Below, one piece after another: positions 51,101 through 58,436 of a stretch of 59,315 nt of DNA. The stretch lies in the NCBI GenBank assembly GCA_002345025.1, contig DDUX01000146.1, positions 18,008 through 77,322 on the forward strand, written 5' to 3'. This DNA is from Candidatus Accumulibacter iunctus (GTDB lineage Bacteria; Pseudomonadota; Gammaproteobacteria; Burkholderiales; Rhodocyclaceae). Both the position numbers and the translations under genes were made by a program. Numbering within the stretch: the stretch's first letter is position 1; every line of letters begins with the position of its first letter. The notes beneath the pieces were generated by a model that was given only the letters and a program-made list of their open reading frames with translations, had not been told where the DNA came from and did not search any database.

Positions 51101-51755
51101 TGGCTACACCCAGGATTTGGACGCCGGCACGGTGACGTTCAGCAACGTGTCGGGCTACGCGCAGCCTGTGCGCATCGAGCATCGCATCGAGGATATGGCG
51201 CTGTGCTCGGACGCGCAGATCAACGGCGAACTGATCATCACGAAGCCGCTGACGCATGATTTCCCCCTCGGCTCGTTGGTCAGCTCGGCTCTGATCATGG
51301 GAGACCTGCACGCCAGGGTCTCGCACTGGTTCGATCAGCCGACATGGACCGGAGTGTGGTCGGACGCGGCGATCGGCGGCGACTCGAGCGCGAGTTACAA
51401 CACGACCGTGTACCCGCCGGCGGTGACCAACCGCGGGGCGATCCAGGAGCGCTGGCGGATCGTGTTCACCAATACGACCACGGTGAATGTGATCGGCGAG
51501 ACGATCGGCCAGATCGTGACGGGGCATGCGATCGCCAACCCGTTGGCGCCGATTAACCCGGCGACTGGCGCGCCGTACTTCAGCATCGATCCGGCAGGAT
51601 GGGGTGCCGGGTGGTCGGCTGGAAATGTGGTGCGGCTGAATACGGTGGCGGCCAACTTCCCGGTCTGGGTGGCGCGGACAGTTCTGCAGGGCCCGCCGGC
51701 GGTGGTCGATGATCAATTCACGATCGGCATCCGCGGCGATGTCGATACACCGTGA
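48168..51755 (+). CDS. Large multi-domain tail-tip protein with internal repeats
   Basis: A 1195-aa protein. The N-terminal 250 residues are globular and include HVIIARAPDDPRVSASLFTTRSW. From about residue 265 to 830 several related beta-sandwich units occur, each containing a PG[SN]VxxxY or PGSLxF strand, an (R/Y)xxxDNG or DDG turn, and a closing YxxGxxxL strand (e.g. VDYGTGSLVV, VDYANGKIVL, INYATGAVAL, VNYASGAVSL). The C-terminal 300 residues are a separate domain. Likely a central tail fibre or hub protein; exact role unknown. Confidence 0.75.
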   Translation: MAILDGDIVLLKSEVLDDVPEGGGMATGSEVVDGVSNNLFPDISDLDRTYGRISLRKVFPAVLTDDVDGYYGAHVIIARAPDDPRVSASLFTTRSWSDERTAAQNKLESYLALGAETRLTLYGNHLAGQRSVQVHCAHATASPGVGEVLGLVQRDAPTNFQYVRVTRIISRADNQVFTDQYGDYLRDVIVLEISDALRLAFTGAPVTRFTADYYNPPTRVHSTFAADATSYYGVSPLALAASLGDLTLKAESVYTQLVPSALSEAPIIDARCTGDRELIVPIAGAPALSFSTTVTTTPGQVAVRYFGGTIARGSLALAIGGVTLIDDAAGAIVPQSGFTGSVDYASGAVSVARSTGISGSATYTAAQAAAIAVAGHTESTPISIGNRGYNYVINLSPAPAPGSVSVDYMALGKWYRLIDNGSGNLSGDDGVGTGIVDYGTGSLVVTLGALPDVNTEILYSWGAPAHYTPQVGASVFRPPAIKISVPGGALQPGNVTITYLANAVTRTVTDNGAGGLSGDAAGGWVDYANGKIVLLPSVLPDSNSTIQTQFKQGAAVVENHTATGASTSFSLSHPVLPKSLTLTFSDDAGGRYTVRDDGAGALVLIAADMSATGSGSTSNTGNQASVAIAIASTAGIGGSINYATGAVALGGQVTLQATSQSRTITGSDYRHIVATRAWSAASQTAVAAGNIVARYRVASDSAGALDSQSQTIDPLQLDLLPTVSNTLVPGSLRFSLGGSVYVDRGGSLIRDPSASTNSGAVAGAVNYASGAVSLSDYTGGGSPSVSVSCLTRKGLWEDWRFRFRVAGAPVQPASLAIRASRASDSVQISASSALDGTISGAQADGTVDAQFGIVTLHFGELVSDAGLSPAEKSEWWYSASRVSGGQIFRPLLVMPETALYNAVAVSNLPLSADVLGLDPVRLPVDGRVPMLRKGDVLVIHHTATTSAATVSNGQTINLGRVRIARLRVIGSDDQTITAGYTQDLDAGTVTFSNVSGYAQPVRIEHRIEDMALCSDAQINGELIITKPLTHDFPLGSLVSSALIMGDLHARVSHWFDQPTWTGVWSDAAIGGDSSASYNTTVYPPAVTNRGAIQERWRIVFTNTTTVNVIGETIGQIVTGHAIANPLAPINPATGAPYFSIDPAGWGAGWSAGNVVRLNTVAANFPVWVARTVLQGPPAVVDDQFTIGIRGDVDTP

Positions 51756-51775
51756 TTTTCCTCTAGGAGCGACTG

Positions 51776-52954
51776 ATGGCTGATACGTCCGTCAAGTACC
51801 TGCACAACATTATGCCTGGTGCGCCGGTGCTGTCTGGTGTCGCGGGATCCCTGATCAACGTGCTGGACGCGTGTCTCGTGAATGGCTTCGGGGTCTCGGC
51901 TGTGGCCAGTCTGGTGGTGGCTGGCGGGATCGCGACGGCGACGATCAGCGGCGGGCACAGCGGCGAATACGGCAGCGTCATGCTCGTGGCGGGCGCGACG
52001 CCGAGCGGGCTGAACGGCGAGAAGAAGGTGCTCAGCGTTGGCGGTGGTGGGACCACTCTGACCTTCGATGCGGCCGGTATCTCGGACCAGACGGCGACGG
52101 GAGCAATCACGATCAAGGTCGCGCCTGCTGGGTGGGCCAAGGCGTTCTCTGGGACGAACCTTGCTGCGTATCGCAGCGCGGACGTGGCGGCGACAGGTTG
52201 TTTCTTGCGAATCGACGACTCCGTCGGGAAGACGGCCAGAGCCGTCGGTTACGAGACCATGAGCGGCATCAGTACGGGCAGCGGCTCGTTCCCGACCGTG
52301 CAGCAGAGATCCGGCGGCACGTGGTGGACCAAGAGCGGGCAGGCGGACGCGACCGCGGTGCCCTGGTTGTTGGTCGCAGATGGGCGATTCTTCTACCTCC
52401 TCATGTTCTACAACAAGACCTACGGCGGCGGCGGAGGGGCATTCATGGCTTTTGGCGACCTCTTGCCGGTCAAGAGCGGTGACGCCTGGAGCTGCGTTCT
52501 GTCCGGATACGCTTCAGACAAGAGCGGCTCGGCGCCTGGGGATACCAACGACTACGGGGTATTGAGGAATAGCGCCGACGAGCTGTATCTGGCGAGGTCC
52601 TATACGGCGGTCGGGTCTGCAGCGCAGGCGTTCAAAGCGTTCCCTTTGCTGCTGCCGAGCACGGTGACCGGGTTTGCCAGCGGCAACGGCCCGATGGCGT
52701 ATCCGAACGGGCCGGACCAGGGTTTGTACCTGACGCCACACCAGGTGTTCGAGTGGCCGTACAGTGCTCTGCGCGGGGTGTCGCCTGGGTTGTACTGCTG
52801 CCCGCAGAATCTCCCCGTGGGGCTATTCGCTCCCGGACAGTTGATTGCCAGCGCTGACAATCTGATCGGACGGGATTTGCGTGTGATGCTGTTCGGCGCC
52901 AGCACGGCGACCGGCGCGTTCGCGTTCTTCGACACCACGGGTCCCTGGAGGTAG
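51776..52954 (+). CDS. Tail-tip structural protein, 392 aa
   Basis: It starts MADTSVKYLHNIMPGAPVLSG and is beta-rich throughout; distinctive parts are SGTNLAAYRSADVAATGCFLRIDDS, PWLLVADGRFFYLLMFYN and FGDLLPVKSGDAWSCVLSG. It appears in the D3112/B3-type tail module between the large repeat protein and the lectin-like protein. A good ribosome site (TAGGAG) precedes the ATG. No enzymatic motif. Confidence 0.7.
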   Translation: MADTSVKYLHNIMPGAPVLSGVAGSLINVLDACLVNGFGVSAVASLVVAGGIATATISGGHSGEYGSVMLVAGATPSGLNGEKKVLSVGGGGTTLTFDAAGISDQTATGAITIKVAPAGWAKAFSGTNLAAYRSADVAATGCFLRIDDSVGKTARAVGYETMSGISTGSGSFPTVQQRSGGTWWTKSGQADATAVPWLLVADGRFFYLLMFYNKTYGGGGGAFMAFGDLLPVKSGDAWSCVLSGYASDKSGSAPGDTNDYGVLRNSADELYLARSYTAVGSAAQAFKAFPLLLPSTVTGFASGNGPMAYPNGPDQGLYLTPHQVFEWPYSALRGVSPGLYCCPQNLPVGLFAPGQLIASADNLIGRDLRVMLFGASTATGAFAFFDTTGPWR

Positions 52955-52956
52955 CG

Positions 52957-54003
52957 ATGCCCGGGAACTTGTATCTGCCGTGCCTCAGCGCAGGGCTGCA
53001 TCTCTCTGGAGCGAACGGGGCAACTTCGTTTCCTGACCTGAAAGGGCATGGCTTTTACCGCACGGGCGCCGTGGCGATCTCGACGGCCCAAAGCCGTTTC
53101 GCCGGGGAGGGGTCGGCTTACTTCCCGGGGGGGGTCGATGATCTGATCAAGTGCAACGCGCACGCTGATTTCGGTGACTCTGGCGCTTCGATGGCGATCT
53201 CTTTTTCGATGTTCCCGACTGCGGCGCCAGTCGGGCAGGATGTCCGTTTGATCCAGGTGGGCGCCAACGGATCGTATGGATCATTTTTTCTGGCGTGGAC
53301 CCCGAGCCGTCAGGTCTACTTCGGCATTGCGGCCAGCGGGACAAGCTGGACTGGTCAAACTGTCGGAGTCTTGGCGCTGAATCAGTGGCACGACGTGCTG
53401 TTCACGATGTTTGACGGGAGAGCGGCGCTCTGCGTCAACCGCGGCCTCGTCGGGTTTCAGGACAGTCAGTTCGTTCCGTACTCTGGGTTTCCGAAACGGG
53501 TGCAGATTGGTGGTGACGACTCCGGATTCCAGTCGGTGGACGGCCGATTCCAGGGGTATCTGAGCGAGGTCGAGATTCAATTGAAGCACGGCCGGCAGCC
53601 GCCGGCCGTGGCGCCTACAGGCCCGTTTCTCGATACGGTGGGCATCGGGATTGCCGGTGCCGGTCATGCGCCAACCGCGGCGATACGTCTCGCTCGTCCG
53701 GACGCGCGGATACTGGCGCCAGCGCTGCCAGCTTTGGCGCTCGACGTCGAGCACGGCGGGCGCGGGCGGGTGGCAGGCACGACGAAAAACGTCGGCGCGC
53801 CGGACTATCCGGTATCGCGCCGGGTTCGTCTGCTGCGCAAACGCGACGGGCTGCTGGCGCGTGAGTGCTGGAGCGACGCCGGCGGCAATTACCTCTTCGA
53901 CAAGGTGCGCCATGATCGTGAGTATGTGGTGATGGCGCACGACCACACGGGGCTGTACAACGGGGTGGTTGCGGACACGGTTACGCCGGAGCTGATTACA
54001 TGA
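52957..54003 (+). CDS. Tail protein with a concanavalin-A/LamG-like lectin domain
   Basis: A 348-aa protein. Residues about 30–215 resemble a LamG-type beta-sandwich: GSAYFPGGVDDLIKCNAHADFG, AISFSMFPTA, NQWHDVLFTMFDGRAALCVNRG and GRFQGYLSEVEIQL. The C-terminal part has a carboxypeptidase-regulatory-like fold (RVRLLRKRDGLLARECWSDAGGNYLFDKV). Likely binds a host-surface sugar at the tail tip. Preceded by CTGGAGG. Confidence 0.8.
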   Translation: MPGNLYLPCLSAGLHLSGANGATSFPDLKGHGFYRTGAVAISTAQSRFAGEGSAYFPGGVDDLIKCNAHADFGDSGASMAISFSMFPTAAPVGQDVRLIQVGANGSYGSFFLAWTPSRQVYFGIAASGTSWTGQTVGVLALNQWHDVLFTMFDGRAALCVNRGLVGFQDSQFVPYSGFPKRVQIGGDDSGFQSVDGRFQGYLSEVEIQLKHGRQPPAVAPTGPFLDTVGIGIAGAGHAPTAAIRLARPDARILAPALPALALDVEHGGRGRVAGTTKNVGAPDYPVSRRVRLLRKRDGLLARECWSDAGGNYLFDKVRHDREYVVMAHDHTGLYNGVVADTVTPELIT

Positions 54004-54401
54004 GCCTGGTGTTCTCAGGCACAGTGCGGTCGGCGCGCGCGCAAGCCACGGTAAATCAGTTTGACAAGGCAGCAACGCCTGGTCGTTTGGAGCTGTACAC
54101 GACCACGCAGCCGGCTCCCGGTGGTGCGGCCGGCGGCTCGCCCATCGCCACGATCACGCTGCAAAAGCCTTGCGGCACGGTGAATGCGGGGGCGATCCAG
54201 TTTGCCATCACGCAGCCGGCGCAGATCAACCCAGGCGGGACGGTGCTCTGGGTGCGAGGGGTCGATGGCGACGGCAACTGGGTGTGCGATGGCGACGTGG
54301 CTGTGAGTGGTACGCCCGGCGCCGCCTTCACGCTCGGCGACGTGGTGCTGTATGCCGGCGCTTTCGTGTTCCTTTTCAACGCGACGCTTACTGAGCCCTG
54401 A
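54000..54401 (+). CDS. Tail-tip small protein, 133 aa
   Basis: Beta-rich: MSLVFSGTVRSARAQATVNQF, RLELYTTTQPAPGG and VLWVRGVDGDGNWVCDGDV. The ATG overlaps the previous stop (ATGA), so it is made together with the lectin-like protein. No family name recognised; probably a structural tail component. Confidence 0.65.
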   Translation: MSLVFSGTVRSARAQATVNQFDKAATPGRLELYTTTQPAPGGAAGGSPIATITLQKPCGTVNAGAIQFAITQPAQINPGGTVLWVRGVDGDGNWVCDGDVAVSGTPGAAFTLGDVVLYAGAFVFLFNATLTEP

Positions 54402-54412
54402 GCGGCCCGGCC

Positions 54413-56344
54413 GTGGTCGACCTGCTGTTCTCGGATGGGCCAGGCTCCCTGGATCTGGTTTTCGGATCCACCGGCACGCCGCCGGTCATCATCGTCTTGG
54501 GCAGCGCGTGCACCGTTGGCGCGGCGACGATGGCCGGGGTTCTGGAGTCCGGCGCGCTGCCGCTCGGATCTGCGGGGCCGTTGCCCGGTAGCGCCGGCAC
54601 CTCGGCGATCGCGATCTCCGATGTGCCGGCGCTATCGATGCCAGCTATCCTCAATCCGGGCATTGCCGATCTGGCGATCAGCTACGACAACGCGGTCAAT
54701 CGCGGGCCGTTCCCCTGGGCCGGCGCGTCATGGCAGGGTGCCGCGGCGCTGTCCCGCTTGACAAACGCGACACATCACGCGTCCGCTGCGGGCGAGGCCA
54801 CAGTGGTTGTCGGGTGTGGGTCTGGATCTCCGCTGGCGACCAGCCTTCATCCACGGTGGCAGTTGATGGGCACGTCGCAGCGGCCAGCGTCCCGCTTCCC
54901 GTGGGGCGCTGGCGCGGCTCGACGGGCGCGATTTGGCGACCGTTGGGGACAGCTGGCGCGGCATTTGCGGCCGTCGTTCTCAGCGCCGTTCAATGAGGCA
55001 GCCCAGCGTGCGCGCGATGCGCGTGACGGCTGGATTGAGTTGTTTCAGCGGGCGCGCCCGGAGCTGGTCGCATCATGGGGGCCGGGCGCCAATCTGTCGT
55101 TCACGCTGGCGGTCGTCGCCGGCGCTGGCTTGGCGTATGGGATTGCTGGCGCTGTCCCTTGGCAGCAGGCGATGCGCCCGCCGCATGGCCGGGCCGGTGT
55201 TCCTGTCGATCCGCCTGGCCCGCCGGGGTATGTGCCGGCGACCGATCTGCTGTTCTGCGATGCTGCGCCAGCTTCTTTGGGTCTGGTGTTCGGTCGGCCG
55301 TGCATTCCTGTCGGACCAATTGCCGCCGTCGTCATACCTGTACGAAGGAGTTATGTCGTGATCAACGAAGTTGCACTGGTGCGCACCGACAACCAGAAGG
55401 CGCTGGCTCCGTTATCGCTGTCGGTGTCGATCGATGCCGATTCGTGGGTGTGGGGCTGGCAAGCTAGCTTGCCCGCGAGCAGTATCGCGGATGTTTTGCC
55501 CGGCGCGCCCGGTGCGCCGGTGGAGTTCGAGGCGACCATCAACGGTGTCAGCTGGCTGCTGCTCGCCGAAGGCGTGACTCGCGATCGGCGGTTTGCTCAG
55601 GCTCGGATCACTGTATCGGGCAGGGGCATCGCCGCAGAGCTTGGCGCGCCTTACGCGGCCTCAGTCAGTCGTAGCAACCTCGCCGACCTGACTGCCAGGC
55701 AGCTCATGGAGGCTGCGCTGACGATCAATGCCGTGCCGATCGGCTGGTCGGTTGACTGGCAGATCGTCGACTGGCTGGTTTCGGCCGGCGCATGGTCACA
55801 CACAGGCAGCCACATCGAGGCCGTGACGCGCATCGCTCAGGCTGCTGGCGGGTACGTACAGGCAAGCCACAACAGCCGTAGTCTGGAGATCCTGCCGCGC
55901 TATCCGTTTGCGCCGTGGGACTGGGGCGGTGTCACGCCAGCGTTCTCGTTACCTTCTGCGGCGACCACTCGCGAATCGATCGAATGGCGAGAGAAACCCG
56001 CGTACAACGCCGTCTACGTGAGCGGCGAAGGTGCTGGAGTGCTGGCCAGGATCAAGCGTGCCGGCACTGCTGGTGACCGCGTAGCTCCGATGATCACCGA
56101 TTCGCTGACGACTCATGTAGACGCTGCTCGACAGCGTGGCCTGTCGATTCTCTCAGACGTTGGTCAGCAGCAGCTGCTGACGCTCGATACCCCGCTGTTC
56201 TCCGGCGTCGGAATCTACCCCGTCGGGTCGTTCGTGCGGTTTGTTGACGGCGCCGATTCCCGGATCGGCATTGTACGCAGCCTGAGCATCAGCGCCGCCT
56301 TACCAAAGGTGCGCCAGATTGTGGAGCTCGAATGCCATGGCTAA
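54413..56344 (+). CDS. Tail hub-like protein with an internal short repeat
   Basis: A 643-aa protein. The C-terminal ~330 residues resemble a baseplate-hub/gp27-like domain: VSIDADSWVWGWQASLPASS, WREKPAYNAVYVSGEG and VGSFVRFVDGADSRIGIVRSL. The N-terminal part is low in complexity and holds a short duplication, DLLFSDGPGSLDLVFG near residue 3 and DLLFCDAAPASLGLVFG near residue 285. Probably sits at the tail tip. It starts at GTG (54413); no better start is near. Confidence 0.75.
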   Translation: MVDLLFSDGPGSLDLVFGSTGTPPVIIVLGSACTVGAATMAGVLESGALPLGSAGPLPGSAGTSAIAISDVPALSMPAILNPGIADLAISYDNAVNRGPFPWAGASWQGAAALSRLTNATHHASAAGEATVVVGCGSGSPLATSLHPRWQLMGTSQRPASRFPWGAGAARRARFGDRWGQLARHLRPSFSAPFNEAAQRARDARDGWIELFQRARPELVASWGPGANLSFTLAVVAGAGLAYGIAGAVPWQQAMRPPHGRAGVPVDPPGPPGYVPATDLLFCDAAPASLGLVFGRPCIPVGPIAAVVIPVRRSYVVINEVALVRTDNQKALAPLSLSVSIDADSWVWGWQASLPASSIADVLPGAPGAPVEFEATINGVSWLLLAEGVTRDRRFAQARITVSGRGIAAELGAPYAASVSRSNLADLTARQLMEAALTINAVPIGWSVDWQIVDWLVSAGAWSHTGSHIEAVTRIAQAAGGYVQASHNSRSLEILPRYPFAPWDWGGVTPAFSLPSAATTRESIEWREKPAYNAVYVSGEGAGVLARIKRAGTAGDRVAPMITDSLTTHVDAARQRGLSILSDVGQQQLLTLDTPLFSGVGIYPVGSFVRFVDGADSRIGIVRSLSISAALPKVRQIVELECHG

Positions 56345-56558
56345 CCTTCTTCGACAGTTCCGCTCCCTGATCCCGGATAGCCCCTTGCTCGTTGGTGATG
56401 TCTCTGCCGTGGCCAACGGCATCCTGACAATCGAGCTGCCAGACGGCTCATACATCACCGCCCGCGGTGCCGCAAGCGTCGGCCAAAGGGTGTTCGTTCG
56501 CAGCGGTCTTGTGGAAGGTCTGGCGCCCACGCTCAGCTACCTGGAGGTCGACGTTTAG
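56337..56558 (+). CDS. Small tail-tip protein, 73 aa
   Basis: The last gene of the rightward arm, overlapping the hub-like gene by eight bases. Sequence: ANLLRQFRSLIPDSPLLVGDV, then GILTIELPDGSYITARGAAS and VFVRSGLVEG. A small beta-rich (OB-like) fold is likely. No family recognised. Confidence 0.65.
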   Translation: MANLLRQFRSLIPDSPLLVGDVSAVANGILTIELPDGSYITARGAASVGQRVFVRSGLVEGLAPTLSYLEVDV

Positions 56559-56575
56559 CCGTCTGGCTGGAATAA

Positions 56576-56594
56576 GGTTGCGCTACACGCAACC
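56576..56594. repeat. Perfect hairpin near the phage right end
   Basis: GGTTGCG-CTACA-CGCAACC, a seven-base perfect stem 17 bases after the last late gene. No T-tract follows, so it is a hairpin that could stop or protect the late mRNA or serve at the phage end. Confidence 0.55.
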
Positions 56595-56625
56595 CGGAAT
56601 GCCGGCAAATATCGTGCAAAAACGG

Positions 56626-56649
56626 CCTGAATTATCGCGCGCCGTTACA
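56626..56649 (-). other. Phage right end with a transposase-like site
   Basis: On the minus strand the end reads TGTAACGGC followed by GCGCGATAATTCAGG (56626–56640), matching L1 at the other end with one substitution and the same nine-base distance from the terminus. Only one clear copy is seen at this end. Confidence 0.75.
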
Positions 56650-57030
56650 GGCGGCGATGACGTAGAGCATGCGCGTGGCTGGCAGCGGGCAGCGCGTACC
56701 GTCGGCCCAGACCACGGCAGCGTGCGCGTCGCGCAATGCGCGAATCAGCAGCGAGACATCGGTCGGCAAGGGAGCTGCGACGTTCAGCAGGAGCGCCAGC
56801 TTCAGCGCCGCGAGCGCCTCCGGCAACTTTTCCGGCAGGCGCACCGCAGCCTGGCGCAGATCGATGACGGTCCAGCCGGGCGTCTCGCAGAGCGCGCGGA
56901 CGTTGTCGGCGATGCGCGTCGGGCTTGCGTCGTGAAAGCCGAGCAGCGCGACCCGGCGCCCCGGCAGTCCGCCGAGGTCAGTGTCGAGTTCGAGCAGGGT
57001 GTCCCGCAGGTGTGTCGCTGAGGTCAGCAT
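56632..57030 (-). pseudogene. Host gene of unknown function, 3' end replaced by prophage sequence
   Basis: A 132-aa frame. Residues 1–127 are host sequence (LTSATHLRDTLLELDTDLGG, RRVALLGFHDASPTRIADNV, ALKLALLLNVAAPLPTDVSLL, ATRMLYVIAA); the last five codons (CNGAR) and the TAA come from the phage end. Rejoined with 18075–18140 it is a 148-aa protein. The ATG has GAGGGA upstream and overlaps the FRG-gene stop by seven bases. Not recognised. The truncated protein loses only its last 21 residues and could keep function. Confidence 0.75.
56650..56655. repeat. Target-site duplication, right copy (GGCGGC)
   Basis: Identical to 18141–18146 and directly after the terminal CA of the prophage. Confidence 0.75.
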
Positions 57031-58322
57031 GAATCCCTCGCAGCGGCGCAAGCAGCAATGATCTCTTCGAGGACGACGCGTCCGGCCGGTGGCAGGCGCG
57101 ACAGGCTCCAGCGCAGCGCCTCCTGCGGCGTGATGAACTTGCCGCTGCGCTGCGCCTGCATGACCAGGCCCACCGCATCCTGCAGGCGCGCCAGACTCCG
57201 ATCGGACAGTGCGAATTGATCGGGCTGCTCCTGCAGGCGGGCGTGCACATCGCACACCACCCACAAGCTGTCCTCGTGGTAGGCGTCGATCGCGAGTCCT
57301 TCGCGGCGACACCAGGATTGCACGATTTCCCAGTAGTCCGCGCCCTGCAGCGGCTGGCGAGCGTCGCCGGCGGGTGCGATGCGCAGCACGCCGGAGCGTG
57401 CCGGCGGCGTGCCGACGAGGGCAGCGAGAACGGGATCGGCCGTCGGATAGATTGTTGCGGCGGTGACCGGAGACTCCGCATCGGGATCCTCGAAACGCAG
57501 CCCCGTCTGCTGCCGGAACCACACCGTGTCTGCTACGTACTGGTCGAAGAGCACCGGATGCGAGGTATCGAGAAACGACGCGCGCTGGTTTTCGATGCGC
57601 AGCACGTCGGGAACGTCGATCACCTGCAGGCGGCCGAGGCGGTTGCTGCCGGCGGCACTCAGCCTGTCCCACGTCTTCCTGACGAGGCAGGTGACGACGC
57701 CCACTTCGCCGCCGACACCACCATCGCTGGCAAAGAACAGCGCGACGCGCGGGTCGTAGGTCATGTCGAGCAGCCAGGTCGCCACACCCAGTTCCCGCGA
57801 GTAGTGCTGCGCCACGGCAACCGCCTGCTCGTCTGAAACCGCCGGCAAGCATGCCCGGACCCGCGTGACCGCTTGCGCGAGCTGATCCAGGGCACCGTCG
57901 ACATCGTCGCGGCGAAAGAGGGCAGGGATCGTCGGCCAGCGCGCGTCGCGCTGGCCGCGGTACAACTGGTCACGTTCCGGCGATTCCACCCAGAAGCCGT
58001 TCGGCAGCATCGACAGGGCCGCAGCGTACACGTCTTCCAGCGGGTCGTCCGGATGCCTTCCGCCAGGACGGTCGCGGTCGGGTGGGTAGAGCACGCGCTG
58101 CAGGAAGAACGCCTCCTCCAGAACCTCGGTTGGCGGCGGCTGCAAGCCAAACTCGTGGAATTCGCGCTCGATCGCCGACCTGCTCTGGTGACCGTGGACG
58201 ATGCGCCGGAAGAACTGGCGGGCTACGGGCTCCGGTGCATCGTCCACCGACCACGTGCGCTCCAGCGCCAGGTAGCGACGATGGACTTCCTTCCAGCTGG
58301 CTTGATCTGGTCTGTCGCTCAT
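57024..58322 (-). CDS. FRG-domain protein
   Basis: A 432-aa protein. The FRG domain is recognised by LYRGQRDARWPTIPALFRR (the Phe/Arg/Gly signature region), followed by AVAVAQHYSRELGVATWLLDMTYDPRVALFFASD and LVRKTWDRLSAAGS. FRG domains have no agreed activity; they occur in proteins linked to defence and conflict loci, which is only suggestive here. It is followed by, and overlaps, the gene interrupted by the phage. The N-terminal ~100 residues (WKEVHRRYLALERTWSVDD) are a separate helical part. Confidence 0.85.
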   Translation of the reverse strand: MSDRPDQASWKEVHRRYLALERTWSVDDAPEPVARQFFRRIVHGHQSRSAIEREFHEFGLQPPPTEVLEEAFFLQRVLYPPDRDRPGGRHPDDPLEDVYAAALSMLPNGFWVESPERDQLYRGQRDARWPTIPALFRRDDVDGALDQLAQAVTRVRACLPAVSDEQAVAVAQHYSRELGVATWLLDMTYDPRVALFFASDGGVGGEVGVVTCLVRKTWDRLSAAGSNRLGRLQVIDVPDVLRIENQRASFLDTSHPVLFDQYVADTVWFRQQTGLRFEDPDAESPVTAATIYPTADPVLAALVGTPPARSGVLRIAPAGDARQPLQGADYWEIVQSWCRREGLAIDAYHEDSLWVVCDVHARLQEQPDQFALSDRSLARLQDAVGLVMQAQRSGKFITPQEALRWSLSRLPPAGRVVLEEIIAACAAARDSC

Positions 58323-58436
58323 GGCAGCTCTCCGCAGCGGCAGCGTGCCCGGGTCTCGCGCCTGCCGCAGTTGCCTGTTGCCGGCGGCAGTGGCTGCAGC
58401 CGGTACGCGACCAGTCGCTCGTTGCGCCGGTCGCGT

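Larger units (their letters stand above)
18147..56649. mobile_element. Complete Mu-like transposable prophage, 38.5 kb
   Basis: The ends read 5'-TG on both outer strands, each followed after seven bases by GCGCGATAAWTCAGG, and are bounded by a 6-bp direct repeat. Inside are a DDE transposase, a transposition ATPase, Gam, GemA, Mor, Mu-type terminase, portal, gpF, gpG, protease, gpT head, gp36 and gp37 homologues, a tape measure and tail-tip genes. There is no tail sheath, so the virion is probably a siphovirus of the B3/D3112 kind. The regulatory region lies in the middle and the two arms are transcribed outward, unlike Mu. Nearly all genes look intact, so the phage may be inducible. Confidence 0.93.
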
